Assembly (NCBI RefSeq): GCF_004358345.1
Contig: NZ_CP037952.1
Span: 2,604,001-2,668,000, forward strand
DNA from: Parashewanella spongiae
Lineage (GTDB): Bacteria > Pseudomonadota > Gammaproteobacteria > Enterobacterales > Shewanellaceae
Direction: 5' to 3'
Length of the DNA: 64,000 nucleotides
Shown here: one piece after another, positions 45,904-58,013 of the stretch
Layout: each line of letters begins with the position of its first letter
Position numbering within the stretch: position 1 is the stretch's first letter
Notes under the pieces: generated by a model
Databases searched by the model: none
Told to the model about the DNA's origin: nothing
The model's input: the letters and a program-made list of their open reading frames with translations, nothing else
Made by a program: the position numbers and the translations under genes

Positions 45904-47832
45904 ATGCCTGTAATTACACTTCCTGATGGCAGTAAACGTGAGTTCGCTCAACCTGTTTCAACTTATGACGTAGCAATGGATATCGGTCCTGGATTAGCAA
46001 AGGCTTGTATTGCTGGTCGAGTTAATGGCGATTTAAAAGATGCTTGCGACATTATTAATACTGACTCTGAATTATCGATTATCACCGCTAAAGACGATGA
46101 AGGTGTCGAAATATTACGTCATTCATGTGCACATCTTCTTGGGCATGCGATTAAGCAACTTTGGCCTGACGCTAAAATGGCCATTGGACCAGTGATTGAT
46201 AATGGCTTTTACTACGATATCGATCTTGAGCATAAATTAACTCAAGAAGACATTGAAAAATTAGAAAAGCGCATGCTTCAATTAGCTAAGACTAACTATG
46301 AAGTAGTCAAAAAAGTTGGTAACTGGCAAACCGCTAGAGACACTTTCGAAGCACGTGGTGAGTCGTATAAAATTGCTATTTTAGATGAAAATATTAGCAA
46401 AGATGACTCACCGGCTTTATACCATCATGAAGAGTACGTGGATATGTGTCGTGGCCCACACGTGCCAAGTATGCGTTTTTGTCAAAACTTTAAGCTTATG
46501 AGTGTTGCAGGTGCCTATTGGCGTGGTAACTCTGATAACAAGATGCTACAGCGTGTTTATGGTACAGCTTGGGCAGATAAAAAAGCCCTTAAATCTTATT
46601 TAAACCGCCTAGAAGAAGCTGCAAAACGTGATCATCGTAAAATAGGCAAGCAGCTTGATTTATATCATATGCAAGAAGAAGCACCTGGCATGGTCTTTTG
46701 GCACAATGATGGATGGAGTATATTCTTAGAGCTTGAAAAATTTATCCGTGAAAAAATTAGCGAATACGATTATCAAGAAGTAAAGGGTCCATTGATGATG
46801 GATCGTGTGCTTTGGGAGCGCTCTGGGCATTGGGATAAATACGCAGATGCAATGTTTACAACACATAGTGAAGCGCGTGAATATGCGATAAAACCAATGA
46901 ATTGCCCCGGGCATGTTCAAATTTTTAATCAGGGCTTGAAGTCTTATCGTGATTTGCCACTGCGTATGGCTGAATTTGGTTGTTGTCATCGTAATGAGCC
47001 TTCTGGTTCATTGCATGGATTGATGCGCGTTCGTGGTTTTACTCAAGATGATGCTCACGTTTTTTGTACTGAAGATCAGGTACAACAAGAAGTAAGTAAT
47101 TGTATTGAAATGATCTACGATACCTATTCAACATTTGGATTTAATGAAATTATCGTGAAACTTTCTACCCGCCCTGAAAAACGTATTGGTAATGACGATA
47201 TGTGGGAACGAGCTGAAGCGGCGTTAGAAAAGGCATTAGTTGCAAATGATATAGTCTACGAAATCCTCGAAGGTGAGGGAGCATTTTATGGCCCTAAGAT
47301 TGAGTTCACATTACATGATTGTTTAGATCGTGCATGGCAGTGTGGCACAGTTCAATTAGACTACGCTTTACCTTCACGTCTTGGTGCCACATACGTTGCT
47401 GAAGATAATAGTCGTCAAACACCAGTCATGATTCACCGAGCAGTGCTCGGTTCTTTAGAGCGTTTCTTGGGTGTATTGATTGAAGAATATGCAGGACGAT
47501 TCCCAACTTGGTTAGCCCCAGCGCAAGTTGTTGTGATGAATATCACTGATAAGCATGCTGATTACGTTGAAGAAGTTGTAAAAATATTCAAACAGCAAGG
47601 AATTCGTGCAGTTAAAGACTTGAGAAATGAAAAGATAGGCTTTAAAATACGTGAGCACACTTTACGTCGTGTACCTTATTTATTGGTTGTTGGTGACCAA
47701 GAAATGGAAAATAAGGAAATCGCGGTGCGAACCCGAGACGGAAAAGATTTAGGTAAAATAAAGATTGATGATTTTGCCACAAGAATCCGTGAACAAATTT
47801 CGCTCCGTAGTCTCAATTTGTTGGAGGAATAG
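45904..47832 (+). CDS. thrS: threonyl-tRNA synthetase
   Basis: 642 residues, identical in length to E. coli ThrRS. N-terminal TGS domain (residues 1-60), editing domain with [19 protein letters not shown], class II catalytic core ([57 protein letters not shown]) and an anticodon-binding C-terminal domain. AAAGGA precedes the ATG. The leader has an operator-like hairpin, so autoregulation is likely. The stop codon is 3 bases before the probable infC start. Confidence 0.98.
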   Translation: MPVITLPDGSKREFAQPVSTYDVAMDIGPGLAKACIAGRVNGDLKDACDIINTDSELSIITAKDDEGVEILRHSCAHLLGHAIKQLWPDAKMAIGPVIDNGFYYDIDLEHKLTQEDIEKLEKRMLQLAKTNYEVVKKVGNWQTARDTFEARGESYKIAILDENISKDDSPALYHHEEYVDMCRGPHVPSMRFCQNFKLMSVAGAYWRGNSDNKMLQRVYGTAWADKKALKSYLNRLEEAAKRDHRKIGKQLDLYHMQEEAPGMVFWHNDGWSIFLELEKFIREKISEYDYQEVKGPLMMDRVLWERSGHWDKYADAMFTTHSEAREYAIKPMNCPGHVQIFNQGLKSYRDLPLRMAEFGCCHRNEPSGSLHGLMRVRGFTQDDAHVFCTEDQVQQEVSNCIEMIYDTYSTFGFNEIIVKLSTRPEKRIGNDDMWERAEAALEKALVANDIVYEILEGEGAFYGPKIEFTLHDCLDRAWQCGTVQLDYALPSRLGATYVAEDNSRQTPVMIHRAVLGSLERFLGVLIEEYAGRFPTWLAPAQVVVMNITDKHADYVEEVVKIFKQQGIRAVKDLRNEKIGFKIREHTLRRVPYLLVVGDQEMENKEIAVRTRDGKDLGKIKIDDFATRIREQISLRSLNLLEE

Positions 47833-47835
47833 GTC

Positions 47836-48378
47836 ATAAAGATCAAGCAAGCAGGCGGGCGCAAAGCAGCCCCAAATAGAATCAATGATGAAATTACCGG
47901 TGTAACTGAAGTGCGTGTTACTGGTGCAGATGGTGAAGTTCTTGGAATTCTAAATATAAGAGATGCACAGAACATTGCCGATGAAGCATCACTGGATCTT
48001 GTTGAAATCAGCCCTAATGCTGAGCCTCCAGTTTGTCGTATAATGGACTACGGTAAGTTTCTTTTTGAGAAAGCAAAAGCTCAAAAAGAACAAAAGAAAA
48101 AGCAAAAACAGGTTCAGGTTAAGGAAGTTAAATTCCGTCCTGGCACTGATGAAAACGATTATCAGGTAAAACTACGCAACCTGAATCGTTTTCTTAACGA
48201 TGGTGACAAAGCGAAAGTTACGCTGCGTTTCCGTGGTCGTGAAATGGCACACCAGAGCATTGGTATGGCTCTATTGAATCGTATCAAAGCAGATTTGGAA
48301 GAGATAGCGGTAGTTGAATCTTTTCCAAAGATGGAAGGTCGCCAAGCCGTAATGGTTCTCGCACCTAAAAAGAAATAA
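47836..48378 (+). CDS. infC: translation initiation factor IF-3 (ATA start)
   Basis: 180 residues if it starts at ATA 47836, 8 bases after GGAGG. The reading gives [21 protein letters not shown], with PNRIN as in all IF-3, then [23 protein letters not shown] and the C-terminal [26 protein letters not shown] at 47842 is the alternative start; no ATG or GTG precedes the conserved N-terminus. IF-3 discriminates against such codons and thereby controls its own synthesis, as with AUU in E. coli. It lies 3 bases after thrS. Confidence 0.92.
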   Translation: MKIKQAGGRKAAPNRINDEITGVTEVRVTGADGEVLGILNIRDAQNIADEASLDLVEISPNAEPPVCRIMDYGKFLFEKAKAQKEQKKKQKQVQVKEVKFRPGTDENDYQVKLRNLNRFLNDGDKAKVTLRFRGREMAHQSIGMALLNRIKADLEEIAVVESFPKMEGRQAVMVLAPKKK

Positions 48379-48393
48379 GTAAGGCTCTAAAGT

Positions 48394-48417
48394 AAACGAG
48401 ATCTGATGGTCTCGTTT
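48394..48417 (+). promoter_or_regulatory. hairpin between infC and rpmI
   Basis: Perfect 8-base arms AAACGAGA (48394-48401) and TCTCGTTT (48410-48417), with loop TCTGATGG. There is no strong T run after it. It lies 42 bases before rpmI, in the region where L20 represses rpmI-rplT translation in E. coli; it may be part of such a structure or a partial terminator. Confidence 0.45.
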
Positions 48418-48458
48418 CGCCTTGCTATTTATTAACGTCCCAATGCGGAGTTTTAGAA

Positions 48459-48653
48459 ATGCCTAAAATGAAAACAGACAAGGGTGTTGCTAAGCGTTTT
48501 AAGAAAACAGCTAATGGTTTCAAGCGCAAACAAGCACATCTACGCCACATCTTGACAAAGAAAAGCACTAAGCGTAAGCGTCATTTACGTGCTAAGTGTC
48601 AAGTTGCTAAATCTGACGTACCTGCGATAGCACGTCAATTACCATACGCTTAA
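48459..48653 (+). CDS. rpmI: 50S ribosomal protein L35
   Basis: 64 basic residues beginning [20 protein letters not shown] and containing [23 protein letters not shown], which identify L35. It lies between infC and rplT as in nearly all bacteria. Translation is probably coupled to rplT (16-base gap) and controlled by L20. Confidence 0.98.
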   Translation: MPKMKTDKGVAKRFKKTANGFKRKQAHLRHILTKKSTKRKRHLRAKCQVAKSDVPAIARQLPYA

Positions 48654-48669
48654 TTTAGGAGATTAGAAA

Positions 48670-49029
48670 ATGCCAAGAGTTAAGCGTGGTGTAACCGCAC
48701 ATGCTCGTCACAAAAAAGTACTTAAACTGGCTAAAGGTTATTACGGAGCTCGTTCACGTGTTTATCGCGTCGCAGTTCAAGCAGTAACTAAAGCTGGTCA
48801 ATATGCTTATCGTGACCGTCGTCAGAAGAAACGTCAATTCCGTCAACTCTGGATTGCACGTATCAATGCAGCGTCTCGTCAAAATGGTCTGTCTTACAGC
48901 CGTTTCATTAACGGTCTGAAAAAGGCGTCTATCGAAATCGATCGTAAGATTTTGGCAGACATCGCAGTATTCGATAAAGTTGTATTTGCAACGTTAGTTG
49001 AAAAAGCGAAAGAAGCTTTAGCTAAGTAA
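48670..49029 (+). CDS. rplT: 50S ribosomal protein L20
   Basis: 119 residues. The start [21 protein letters not shown] and the segments [21 protein letters not shown] and [11 protein letters not shown] are L20 hallmarks. L20 is an early assembly protein of the large subunit and in E. coli represses the rpmI-rplT mRNA. The Shine-Dalgarno is AGGAGATTAGAAA. Confidence 0.98.
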   Translation: MPRVKRGVTAHARHKKVLKLAKGYYGARSRVYRVAVQAVTKAGQYAYRDRRQKKRQFRQLWIARINAASRQNGLSYSRFINGLKKASIEIDRKILADIAVFDKVVFATLVEKAKEALAK

Positions 49030-49078
49030 TTAGTTATTAACACTTTTGTGGAAGTGGTTTTACTGTTTCCAAACTGCT

Positions 49079-49108
49079 TTCAAAGCCCTAGTTTACTGGG
49101 GCTTTGTT
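49079..49108 (+). terminator. terminator after rplT
   Basis: CAAAGCCC and GGGCTTTG with a ~10-base loop, then TTTATT. It ends the thrS-infC-rpmI-rplT transcript; pheST is not contiguous here because two minus-strand genes intervene. Confidence 0.75.
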
Positions 49109-49116
49109 TATTAAAA

Positions 49117-50175
49117 CTACCTAGAACAAATTTTCGGTGCTTCATTTGGAAGTGAATGTAACTCAAAATAATTTTGACCCAATGCAATGTTTCTAAATGC
49201 ATCATCATCTAAATATTCATTAATCGTACTCACTGTTTCAAGTTCTTGTTGGTAGCTGTCCTTTCTTTTATTATCAGATGCGATAAAGTTAGAACCACTT
49301 ATAAATCTATGTGAATTTTTATTGATAAACTTAACGTAGGCCTTTCTTTGTTTACTGAAATAGTACTCTTCAATAATTCGCCAAGACATATCTAGAGTTA
49401 GATTTTGATATTGATTTAGCATACGTTGTAAAATAGCGATGTGTTCTTTTGGGTTCAGTGTAACCTGCTGATACGATAGTCCTAAATGAGCCCATACAAT
49501 TTTGTTATCGGGGTATAAATTTAAAACATGTTCAATTAAGTGTAGATATTTAAAATATTCTTCATCGTTACCTAAATCAGAGTGAATTACAATTGGCATG
49601 TTTCTATCTTTAAGTAGGTTCATAAATGTTTTCCAGCCAGAAATATCATGTAATGTTGCTGGTTGATGAGAGTTAGACACCAAAGCTTGATTCATTAAAT
49701 TGACTTCTCCCATTAACTTGAATTGTTTTTTATGTTTCTTATCAAGTTTGTATATTTGGCTAATTATACTTTCTGGGTTGGCAAGATTGGCAAAACTCAT
49801 CGCGAGTTGAACGCTTACTGAGGTGTTAAGTTGTGTTGAAACGTTATGGGCATTAATGAGATCATTCTTGATGCTTGGCGCAGTAGGGTGGTTGGGGCAG
49901 TCTAGATAGTGAATACAAGCATTATCAAAGGTGAATGGCTGACCAATGCCGTAAGCATTTACGAATCGAACTCCGTTTTGCTCAAAAATATCAAGCATAT
50001 CTTCGAATAATATAGCTTTTCCACCAAAAGGTTGAAAATGAAAATGTGAGTCAACCTGAAGTGTGTACGGCATTGTTGTACGATCAAAACAAGCATCTTT
50101 CTCTATAGCAGATGCTAAAAAAGATGAAAATACGCCAAGAGACAGCAAGGATTTACAAATTTTAGGAATTAACAT
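49117..50175 (-). CDS. exported amidohydrolase-2 family protein
   Basis: 352 residues with a signal peptide (cleavage near SFLASAIE). The metal-binding HxH lies in QVDSHFHFQPFGG (about residue 45). IVIHSDLGN, WAHLGLSYQQ and an Asp in ISGSNFIASDNK give the further ligands of the amidohydrolase TIM barrel. It probably acts in the periplasm as a hydrolase or decarboxylase; the substrate is unknown. It stands on the minus strand between rplT and pheS, breaking a cluster that is usually contiguous. Confidence 0.8.
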   Translation of the reverse strand: MLIPKICKSLLSLGVFSSFLASAIEKDACFDRTTMPYTLQVDSHFHFQPFGGKAILFEDMLDIFEQNGVRFVNAYGIGQPFTFDNACIHYLDCPNHPTAPSIKNDLINAHNVSTQLNTSVSVQLAMSFANLANPESIISQIYKLDKKHKKQFKLMGEVNLMNQALVSNSHQPATLHDISGWKTFMNLLKDRNMPIVIHSDLGNDEEYFKYLHLIEHVLNLYPDNKIVWAHLGLSYQQVTLNPKEHIAILQRMLNQYQNLTLDMSWRIIEEYYFSKQRKAYVKFINKNSHRFISGSNFIASDNKRKDSYQQELETVSTINEYLDDDAFRNIALGQNYFELHSLPNEAPKICSR

Positions 50176-50319
50176 TACACTTATCTCAATAACTTACGGC
50201 TTAATTGAGATAAGTGTAGTAAAAGCGTGATGAGTTACTTGGATTTATACTTTTTGTATAATAATGGCGGTGTGACACGCCATTATTATCAGGTATTGAG
50301 TAAACTAAATTTATACCAA

Positions 50320-51819
50320 TTACACTTTTAAGCCGACGAGCAGTTGATCTAATTGCTCTGCTGTTGCGTGTAATTCGTCACACCCAGAAACAGCATCGTT
50401 TGCTGAAGTTTCCACATCATGGGATTGATTTCTAATGTCCATTAGATTGCTGGCAATGTCATTAGCGACTGCAGATTGCTCTTCTGCAGAAGTCGCAATA
50501 AGTACACTCATATCAAGCACTTTATCGCTGTGAACTGCTATGTTCTCAAGATCTTCACCAGTTTTCACCACATGAAGCTTACCTTGTTCGGCTTGTTCAA
50601 CGGTTCGAGACATAACTTGAGTTAGTGCGCTTGCACCGGACTGTAGTGATTCTATCATGGTCTTAATTTCAACAGTTGCGTGTTGTGTACGGCCAGCAAG
50701 TGTTCGTACTTCATCAGCAACGACTGCGAAACCACGTCCTTGTTCACCAGCACGTGCAGCTTCAATCGCAGCATTTAACGCTAGTAGATTGGTTTGTTCA
50801 GATATGGCATTGATTGTTGTAACAACCTCATCAATTCTGGAGGCATTGTCATTAAGTTGATTAACTGCATCAGATGCGTTGGAAATATCATTCGCTAACG
50901 TTCCAATAGCTCTAACTGTTGTATCTATGTCTTTAGAACCGTTATTAACTTGGTTATTGGCTTCTTGAGTTTCTGTTGAAGATTGTTCAGCATTGCGTGA
51001 CACTTCTTTAACTGCCGCGGTCATTTCTTCCATTGCTGTAGCAAGAGAGTCTAGATGTTGTCGTTGATTTACTGCAAGAGATTGGCCTTGTTGGGCATTA
51101 TTTCGAAACTCAGCAACCACAGTACGTATTTGTGTAGTTGCATTAACAACTTGCTTTACTAATTGATGTTGGCGATCTACTAATGTATCAATGCTAATAG
51201 CAAGGGTACTAAATTCATCTTTGACTAAAAAGAAGTTTAATCTACTTGTAAGATCTCCGTCAGCCGCTTGTTTAAGAGCTTGCACGGTTGTATACAAAGC
51301 ACCGCGGATGAATGTTGAAACATAATAAACACTAATGATGACGAGTATAATTAATGCCGATGTAACCCCGTAACTAAAAATAGAAAGCTCAGAAGATTCA
51401 TTTGTAGTAATAGAATTTTGCTTTAGAGTTTGAATAGTAACATTATTGCTTGGTGACACTGAACTGATAACTTGAGAAGCAATAACACCACCACCATCAA
51501 GTGCTACTTGTTGTTGCTTGAGTGGAAGTTCTGATAATGGCCTGACTTGAAGCTCGGGCGAAAGGTTTGCGATAAAAGTTTGTTGCTTACTACCTGGTAT
51601 AAATTCTAATGCTTTATCAATAAGAATATTGTGTTGAGAAACATTTGCAATTGAACTTGATAGTCGTGTTGTTTTTGAGATATCTGTATATTTTTGATTC
51701 AACAAAAATGATAAAAATAATAATGTGAAAATTGAAATACAAGCCAAAATAATAAATTTTGCACGTATAGTTGTTTGGATTAAGTACTTATCTATCCAGC
51801 GGAATTTTACTTCTTTCAT
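50320..51819 (-). CDS. methyl-accepting chemotaxis protein
   Basis: About 499 residues. First membrane helix at ~residues 17-37, a short periplasmic part of ~120 residues without a known sensor domain, second helix near residue 155, HAMP domain, then the cytoplasmic signalling domain. The hairpin tip carries [20 protein letters not shown] and [20 protein letters not shown]. It signals to CheA/CheW; the ligand is unknown. The ATG at 51819 is preferred to a GTG 13 codons upstream. The final codons overlap ATACCAATTAC, the end sequence of repeat family A. Confidence 0.93.
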   Translation of the reverse strand: MKEVKFRWIDKYLIQTTIRAKFIILACISIFTLLFLSFLLNQKYTDISKTTRLSSSIANVSQHNILIDKALEFIPGSKQQTFIANLSPELQVRPLSELPLKQQQVALDGGGVIASQVISSVSPSNNVTIQTLKQNSITTNESSELSIFSYGVTSALIILVIISVYYVSTFIRGALYTTVQALKQAADGDLTSRLNFFLVKDEFSTLAISIDTLVDRQHQLVKQVVNATTQIRTVVAEFRNNAQQGQSLAVNQRQHLDSLATAMEEMTAAVKEVSRNAEQSSTETQEANNQVNNGSKDIDTTVRAIGTLANDISNASDAVNQLNDNASRIDEVVTTINAISEQTNLLALNAAIEAARAGEQGRGFAVVADEVRTLAGRTQHATVEIKTMIESLQSGASALTQVMSRTVEQAEQGKLHVVKTGEDLENIAVHSDKVLDMSVLIATSAEEQSAVANDIASNLMDIRNQSHDVETSANDAVSGCDELHATAEQLDQLLVGLKV

Positions 51820-53408
<1,589 letters not shown>

Positions 53409-53427
53409 AAACGGAGCAAATTGAAAA

Positions 53428-55815
53428 ATGAAGTTTAGTGAATCATGGCTCCGTGAGTGGGTTAATCCTTCTATCAGCCGTCAAGAACTATCAGACCAAC
53501 TTACTATGGCAGGACTTGAAGTTGACGCAGTTGATGCTGTTGCTAAAGAGTTTAATGGTGTTGTTGTTGGCCATGTAGTTGAATGTGGACAGCACCCCGA
53601 TGCAGATAAACTACAAGTAACTAAAATTGATGTTGGTGCTGAAGAGCTTCTCGATATCGTTTGTGGTGCAGCTAATTGTCGTCAAGGAATAAAAGTTGCT
53701 GTAGCTGTTGTTGGTGCTGTATTGCCCGGTGATTTCAAAATCAAAAAGGCAAAACTACGCGGTCAACCTTCTTTTGGGATGCTTTGCTCCTACTCAGAAT
53801 TAGGTATCGATATTGAAAGCGATGGTATTATGGAGTTGCCATCTGATGCTGTTATCGGTACAGATATTCGTAAATTATTACAACTCGATGATGTAACAAT
53901 TGATGTCGACTTAACCGCTAATCGTGCTGATTGTTTAGGAATCGCTGGCTTAGCCCGTGAAGTCGCAGTGCTCAATCGAATGAATGCCTTTGAGCCATCT
54001 TGGAATTCTGTTGAAGCCACTATTGAAGATAAAGTTAACGTTAAGTTAATCGAGCCAAAAGCTTGCCCAAGATATCTTTCAAGAGTCATTAAAGGGATTG
54101 ATGTATCCGCTAAAACTCCACTTTGGATGCAAGAAAAGCTACGTCGCAGTGGTGTGCGTTCAATTGATCCAATCGTAGATGTAACGAATTTCGTTTTACT
54201 CGAGTATGGTCAACCTATGCATGCATTTGATGCTGCAAAAGTATCAGGTGATATTCAAGTTCGTTTCGGTACAGGCAAAGAAAAACTTATGTTACTGGAT
54301 GGAAATGAGATTACCGTTCCAAGTGATACTTTAGTCATTGCAGATGATTCTGGCTCTATTGCCCTTGCTGGTATTTTTGGTGGTGAGGCAACGGGCGTAA
54401 CTTCACAGACAAAAGACATTATTCTTGAATGTGCATTTTTCTCAAGATTGTCAGTTATGGGCAAGGCACGCCAACTTGGGCTACACACAGATGCCTCGCA
54501 CCGTTTTGAACGTGGTGTTGATCCAGAAATCCAATATAAAGTTATGGACCGTGCTAGCCGCCTTATTCTCGATATTTGTGGTGGGCAGGCCGGTGAAGTA
54601 GTAGAAAGTGCTGAACTTTCGCTGTTACCGCAGTCAATTAATTTGTCACTGCGTCGTACAAAATTAGATTCAACACTCGGTCATTATGTATCTGATACAG
54701 ATGTTGTTGAAATCTTAGAAAAATTAGGTTTTGATGTTGTTATAAATCCGAAAGGGTGGGATGTAGTAACTCGTACATACCGTTTTGATATGGCAATTGA
54801 AGAAGACTTAATCGAAGAAATTGCACGTATTTATGGATATAACAATATTCCCAATACGGCACCTCGTGCTGATTTGATCATGTCAGATCATAAAGAGAGC
54901 AATTTATCACTTCGCAAAGTGAGACAAACGTTTGTAGCTCGAGGCTATCATGAAGCAATAACTTATAGTTTTGTTGATCCAAAACTACAAGAGCTAATTC
55001 ACCCAGAGCAAAAATCAATGGTATTACCTCACCCTATTTCTAGCGAAATGTCGGTAATGCGATTGTCTATGTTTACAGGGTTACTAACTACTGTTGCTCA
55101 TAATCAAAAGCGTCAGCAAGGTAGAGTTCGTTTATTCGAGACAGGGCTGCGCTTTGTACCTGATGAAACTGCAGAGTCCGGTGTTAGACAGCAAGAAATG
55201 CTTGGTGCTGTAATTACTGGTATGACTTCGGACGAACATTGGTCTATTGAAGCTAAAACTGTTGATTTCTTCGACCTTAAAGGTGATTTAGAAGCTATTA
55301 TTGGCTTGACAGCAGCTGATTCTGAATTTACTTTTAGACCTTCACAGCACGATGCTCTTCATCCGGGGCAATCTGCTGAAATATTAAGAAATGATCGAGT
55401 AATTGGATTTATTGGTACTGTTCATCCAAACCTTGAAAAACCGTTTGGACTTAATGGTAGAACCATTGTCTTTGAAGTGGAGTTAGAAGCCTTATTACAG
55501 ATTGAGCTTCCTTCTGCTCAAACTGTTTCAAAGTTTCCTGCTAATAGACGAGATATTGCTGTAGTCATTGATGAAACAATTTCTGCTGATAATGTCATAG
55601 ATTCAATAAGAAAAGTTGGCGATAATCAGTTGGTTGGCGTAAACTTGTTCGATGTATACCAAGGCAAAGGTGTAGAAGCTGGCAAAAAGAGCTTAGCAAT
55701 TGCACTAACATTACAAGACACTACTCGTACACTGGAAGAAAAAGAAATTACTGAGCAAGTTAACTCTATAGTTTCTGTTCTTAAGACTGAGTTCAACGCA
55801 TCGTTGAGGGATTAA
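53428..55815 (+). CDS. pheT: phenylalanyl-tRNA synthetase beta subunit
   Basis: 795 residues, as in E. coli. Order: N-terminal tRNA-binding domain ([21 protein letters not shown]), B3/B4 editing domain, B5 domain, class II-like core and the C-terminal ferredoxin-fold anticodon-binding domain ([21 protein letters not shown]). It follows pheS and precedes ihfA by 3 bases, the classical pheST-ihfA unit. Confidence 0.98.
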   Translation: MKFSESWLREWVNPSISRQELSDQLTMAGLEVDAVDAVAKEFNGVVVGHVVECGQHPDADKLQVTKIDVGAEELLDIVCGAANCRQGIKVAVAVVGAVLPGDFKIKKAKLRGQPSFGMLCSYSELGIDIESDGIMELPSDAVIGTDIRKLLQLDDVTIDVDLTANRADCLGIAGLAREVAVLNRMNAFEPSWNSVEATIEDKVNVKLIEPKACPRYLSRVIKGIDVSAKTPLWMQEKLRRSGVRSIDPIVDVTNFVLLEYGQPMHAFDAAKVSGDIQVRFGTGKEKLMLLDGNEITVPSDTLVIADDSGSIALAGIFGGEATGVTSQTKDIILECAFFSRLSVMGKARQLGLHTDASHRFERGVDPEIQYKVMDRASRLILDICGGQAGEVVESAELSLLPQSINLSLRRTKLDSTLGHYVSDTDVVEILEKLGFDVVINPKGWDVVTRTYRFDMAIEEDLIEEIARIYGYNNIPNTAPRADLIMSDHKESNLSLRKVRQTFVARGYHEAITYSFVDPKLQELIHPEQKSMVLPHPISSEMSVMRLSMFTGLLTTVAHNQKRQQGRVRLFETGLRFVPDETAESGVRQQEMLGAVITGMTSDEHWSIEAKTVDFFDLKGDLEAIIGLTAADSEFTFRPSQHDALHPGQSAEILRNDRVIGFIGTVHPNLEKPFGLNGRTIVFEVELEALLQIELPSAQTVSKFPANRRDIAVVIDETISADNVIDSIRKVGDNQLVGVNLFDVYQGKGVEAGKKSLAIALTLQDTTRTLEEKEITEQVNSIVSVLKTEFNASLRD

Positions 55816-55818
55816 AGT

Positions 55819-56115
55819 ATGGCACTTACCAAAGCCGAAATGGCAGAACATCTTTTTGAAAAGCTAGGAATCAACAAACGATTAGCAAAAGAGATGGTAG
55901 AGCACTTTTTTGAAGAAGTTCGCAGTGCTCTAGAACGTGGTGAGCAAGTCAAGCTATCTGGCTTTGGCAATTTTGACCTTAGGGATAAGAATCAAAGACC
56001 GGGAAGGAATCCGAAAACCGGCGAAGATATACCTATTTCGGCACGTCGTGTCGTAACATTTCGTCCAGGACAAAAATTAAAAGTTCGTGTTGAGGAAGCC
56101 AACGCAAAAGGATAA
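55819..56115 (+). CDS. ihfA: integration host factor alpha subunit
   Basis: 98 residues of the HU/IHF family. [51 protein letters not shown] and [13 protein letters not shown] include the DNA-bending proline arm. It pairs with IhfB. It is translated together with pheT (3-base gap) and ends with a strong terminator. Confidence 0.98.
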   Translation: MALTKAEMAEHLFEKLGINKRLAKEMVEHFFEEVRSALERGEQVKLSGFGNFDLRDKNQRPGRNPKTGEDIPISARRVVTFRPGQKLKVRVEEANAKG

Positions 56116-56131
56116 TTTTTGTTTCAATCAT

Positions 56132-56162
56132 AAAGGCCACTCAAATGAGTGGCCTTTTTTTA
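56132..56162 (+). terminator. terminator of the pheST-ihfA operon
   Basis: The perfect 11-base arms AAAGGCCACTC and GAGTGGCCTTT with a 4-base loop are followed by TTTTTAT, 16 bases after the ihfA stop. Confidence 0.92.
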
Positions 56163-56186
56163 TATGTAATAACGAAAAACTTTAGA

Positions 56187-56214
56187 ATAATACCAATTAC
56201 TGTAATTGGTATAA
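56187..56214. repeat. minimal family A palindrome (two ends without interior)
   Basis: ATACCAATTAC, one T and GTAATTGGTAT form a near-perfect palindrome consisting only of the end sequences of family A. It lies between the ihfA terminator and lpxM. It may be a deletion remnant of a full element or a founder form. Confidence 0.7.
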
Positions 56215-56402
56215 CTTTCCTTATGCAAAAATATTCGTTGATCATTCATGGGAGAAATAAGATATAATCAAATCGTTTTCACATTTCATTTACGACTTGG
56301 TAATTTTTTTACCATTTGGTTATTTGTTTTTAGTGTAATAAACAATAACGATAATAAGGCATTAAAGCTTGAGCCTTGTGAAAAACGTAAGAGGAAGATC
56401 TT

Positions 56403-57341
56403 TTGTCAGGAAGAACCAAAAAGTTTTGTTGTAAATTCCATCGAGGTTTACTTCACCCTAAACTATGGCTGTCTTGGGTTGGCGTATTCATTTTATTTTT
56501 ATTTGGTTTGCTCCCAGTAAAAGTTAGAGCGCCCTTAGCTTGTTTATTCGCTAAGTTTGTTAAGATGATAGCCAAAAGACCACTGCGTATCGCAAGAGCA
56601 AATCTAGCTGCATGTTTTCCAGAAAAGTCTGAACATGAAATAGACGAATTGTTAAAAGAAAATGTAAGTCATTTTGTTATGACTATGTTGGCGCAAGCTG
56701 AGCTTTTATGTTGTTCTGAGAAAAAATTAAAGCAAAGAGTGAAGTTGAGTGGTGCCGAGCATATTGCTAAAGCAAGAATGAATGGTAAACCTATTATATT
56801 TATTCTGCCTCATGTTTGGGGAGTAGAGTATGCAGGGCTTAGATTAAATCTCGAACTGCCAATGGTTGCAATGGCAAAGGCTCATAGAAATGAACTATTT
56901 AATTGGTTTAGCATTCGACTTAGAAGCAGTCGTGGTGGTGATGTTTATAAACGAGAAGCGGGTATAAGAACTTTAGTTGGTGAGTTAAAGAAGGGGAATA
57001 GCTTTTTTTATTTACCTGATGAGGATTTAGGTTCTAAAAAAAGTGTTTTCGCACCATTTTTTGCGACCGTCAAGGCTACATTGCCTGTTGTTGGTCGATT
57101 AGCTCATGCAGGTAATGCAGAAGTTTTACCTGTGGCAATGGGTTATAACTGTGAATCGCATCAGTTTGAATTGACTGTGAAAGAAGCATGTTGTCTTAAT
57201 AGTGTTGAATGTAAAGAGAGTGAAGCGCTTGTGCTTAATAAAATGATTGAAGAGACGATTAAAGAGCACCCTGAGCAATATATGTGGTTTCTTAAAGTAT
57301 TAAAAACTAGACCAGATGGCTTTAAGTCGGTGTATTTATAA
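56403..57341 (+). CDS. lpxM: lipid A late acyltransferase, LpxM-like
   Basis: 312 residues. One membrane helix near the N-terminus (residues ~22-42). The acyltransferase His-x4-acid motif is IFILPHVWGVEYAG, and YLPDEDLGSKKSVFAPFFAT followed by KATLPVVGRL matches LpxM/MsbB closely. It adds a secondary acyl chain to Kdo2-lipid A at the inner membrane. The start is TTG at 56403 with GAGGA seven bases upstream; a different-frame ORF at 56248-56520 is not credited. It is a single gene ending at the terminator shared with hisI. Confidence 0.9.
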   Translation: MSGRTKKFCCKFHRGLLHPKLWLSWVGVFILFLFGLLPVKVRAPLACLFAKFVKMIAKRPLRIARANLAACFPEKSEHEIDELLKENVSHFVMTMLAQAELLCCSEKKLKQRVKLSGAEHIAKARMNGKPIIFILPHVWGVEYAGLRLNLELPMVAMAKAHRNELFNWFSIRLRSSRGGDVYKREAGIRTLVGELKKGNSFFYLPDEDLGSKKSVFAPFFATVKATLPVVGRLAHAGNAEVLPVAMGYNCESHQFELTVKEACCLNSVECKESEALVLNKMIEETIKEHPEQYMWFLKVLKTRPDGFKSVYL

Positions 57342-57355
57342 TTTTTAAGGAACGA

Positions 57356-57384
57356 TGAGGGAGTGAATCATTATCACTCCCTCA
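57356..57384. terminator. bidirectional terminator between lpxM and the his operon
   Basis: TGAGGGAGTGA and its perfect complement with loop ATCATTA are followed on the plus strand by a T-rich run and on the minus strand, after six bases, by TTAAAAAT. It serves both convergent transcripts. Confidence 0.85.
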
Positions 57385-57388
57385 GTGT

Positions 57389-58009
57389 TTATTTTTTTAT
57401 ATGCCTTTCAGATAGACATGCAATAATTTTTTCGTAAGACACATTTTGATTTTCTAATAATACCAGTAAGTGAAACAGTAAATCTGCAGACTCATTAGTA
57501 AGCTCATCATTGTCGTTCACTGCTGCAGCGAGTGCCGTTTCCACCCCTTCCTCTCCAACTTTTTGAGCAATTCTTTTAGTACCTGCTTTGAATAGTGACT
57601 GAGTATAACTACTTGATTCAGGTTCTTGTTTGCGTTGTGCGATTAAATGAATAAGGTTTTGTAGAAAATGATCCGTTCCAATTTCGTTCCAACAACTCGT
57701 TGTACCCTTATGGCAAGTCGGTCCTTGTGGAATGGCTTGAACAAGCAGAGTATCAGAGTCGCAATCCGCACTTATTGAAATCAAGCTTAACCAATTGTTC
57801 GAGCTTTCACCTTTTGTCCATAACCTTTGTTTACTACGACTGTAAAAAGTAACTTTTGAATTTATTTGGCTTCGGTGAATTGCCGTTTTGTTCATGTATC
57901 CAAGCATGAGTACTTGACCAGTATGATAATGCTGAACAATAGCAGGGATTAGACCATTTTGCTTTTCCCAAGCCAATTCTTCTATTTGGGTATCGGATAA
58001 TTTTGTCAT
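57389..58009 (-). CDS. hisI: bifunctional phosphoribosyl-AMP cyclohydrolase / phosphoribosyl-ATP pyrophosphatase
   Basis: 206 residues. N-terminal HisI part: [31 protein letters not shown] and the zinc ligands in [21 protein letters not shown], split here. The C-terminal HisE part is [18 protein letters not shown] plus [13 protein letters not shown]. It does steps 2 and 3 of histidine synthesis. It is the last gene of the operon, 4 bases after hisF. Confidence 0.97.
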   Translation of the reverse strand: MTKLSDTQIEELAWEKQNGLIPAIVQHYHTGQVLMLGYMNKTAIHRSQINSKVTFYSRSKQRLWTKGESSNNWLSLISISADCDSDTLLVQAIPQGPTCHKGTTSCWNEIGTDHFLQNLIHLIAQRKQEPESSSYTQSLFKAGTKRIAQKVGEEGVETALAAAVNDNDELTNESADLLFHLLVLLENQNVSYEKIIACLSERHIKK

Positions 58010-58013
58010 TCGT

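Noticed and set aside
56248-56520. 90-residue frame upstream of and overlapping lpxM
   Set aside because: It overlaps the well-supported LpxM start in another frame and has no recognisable content.
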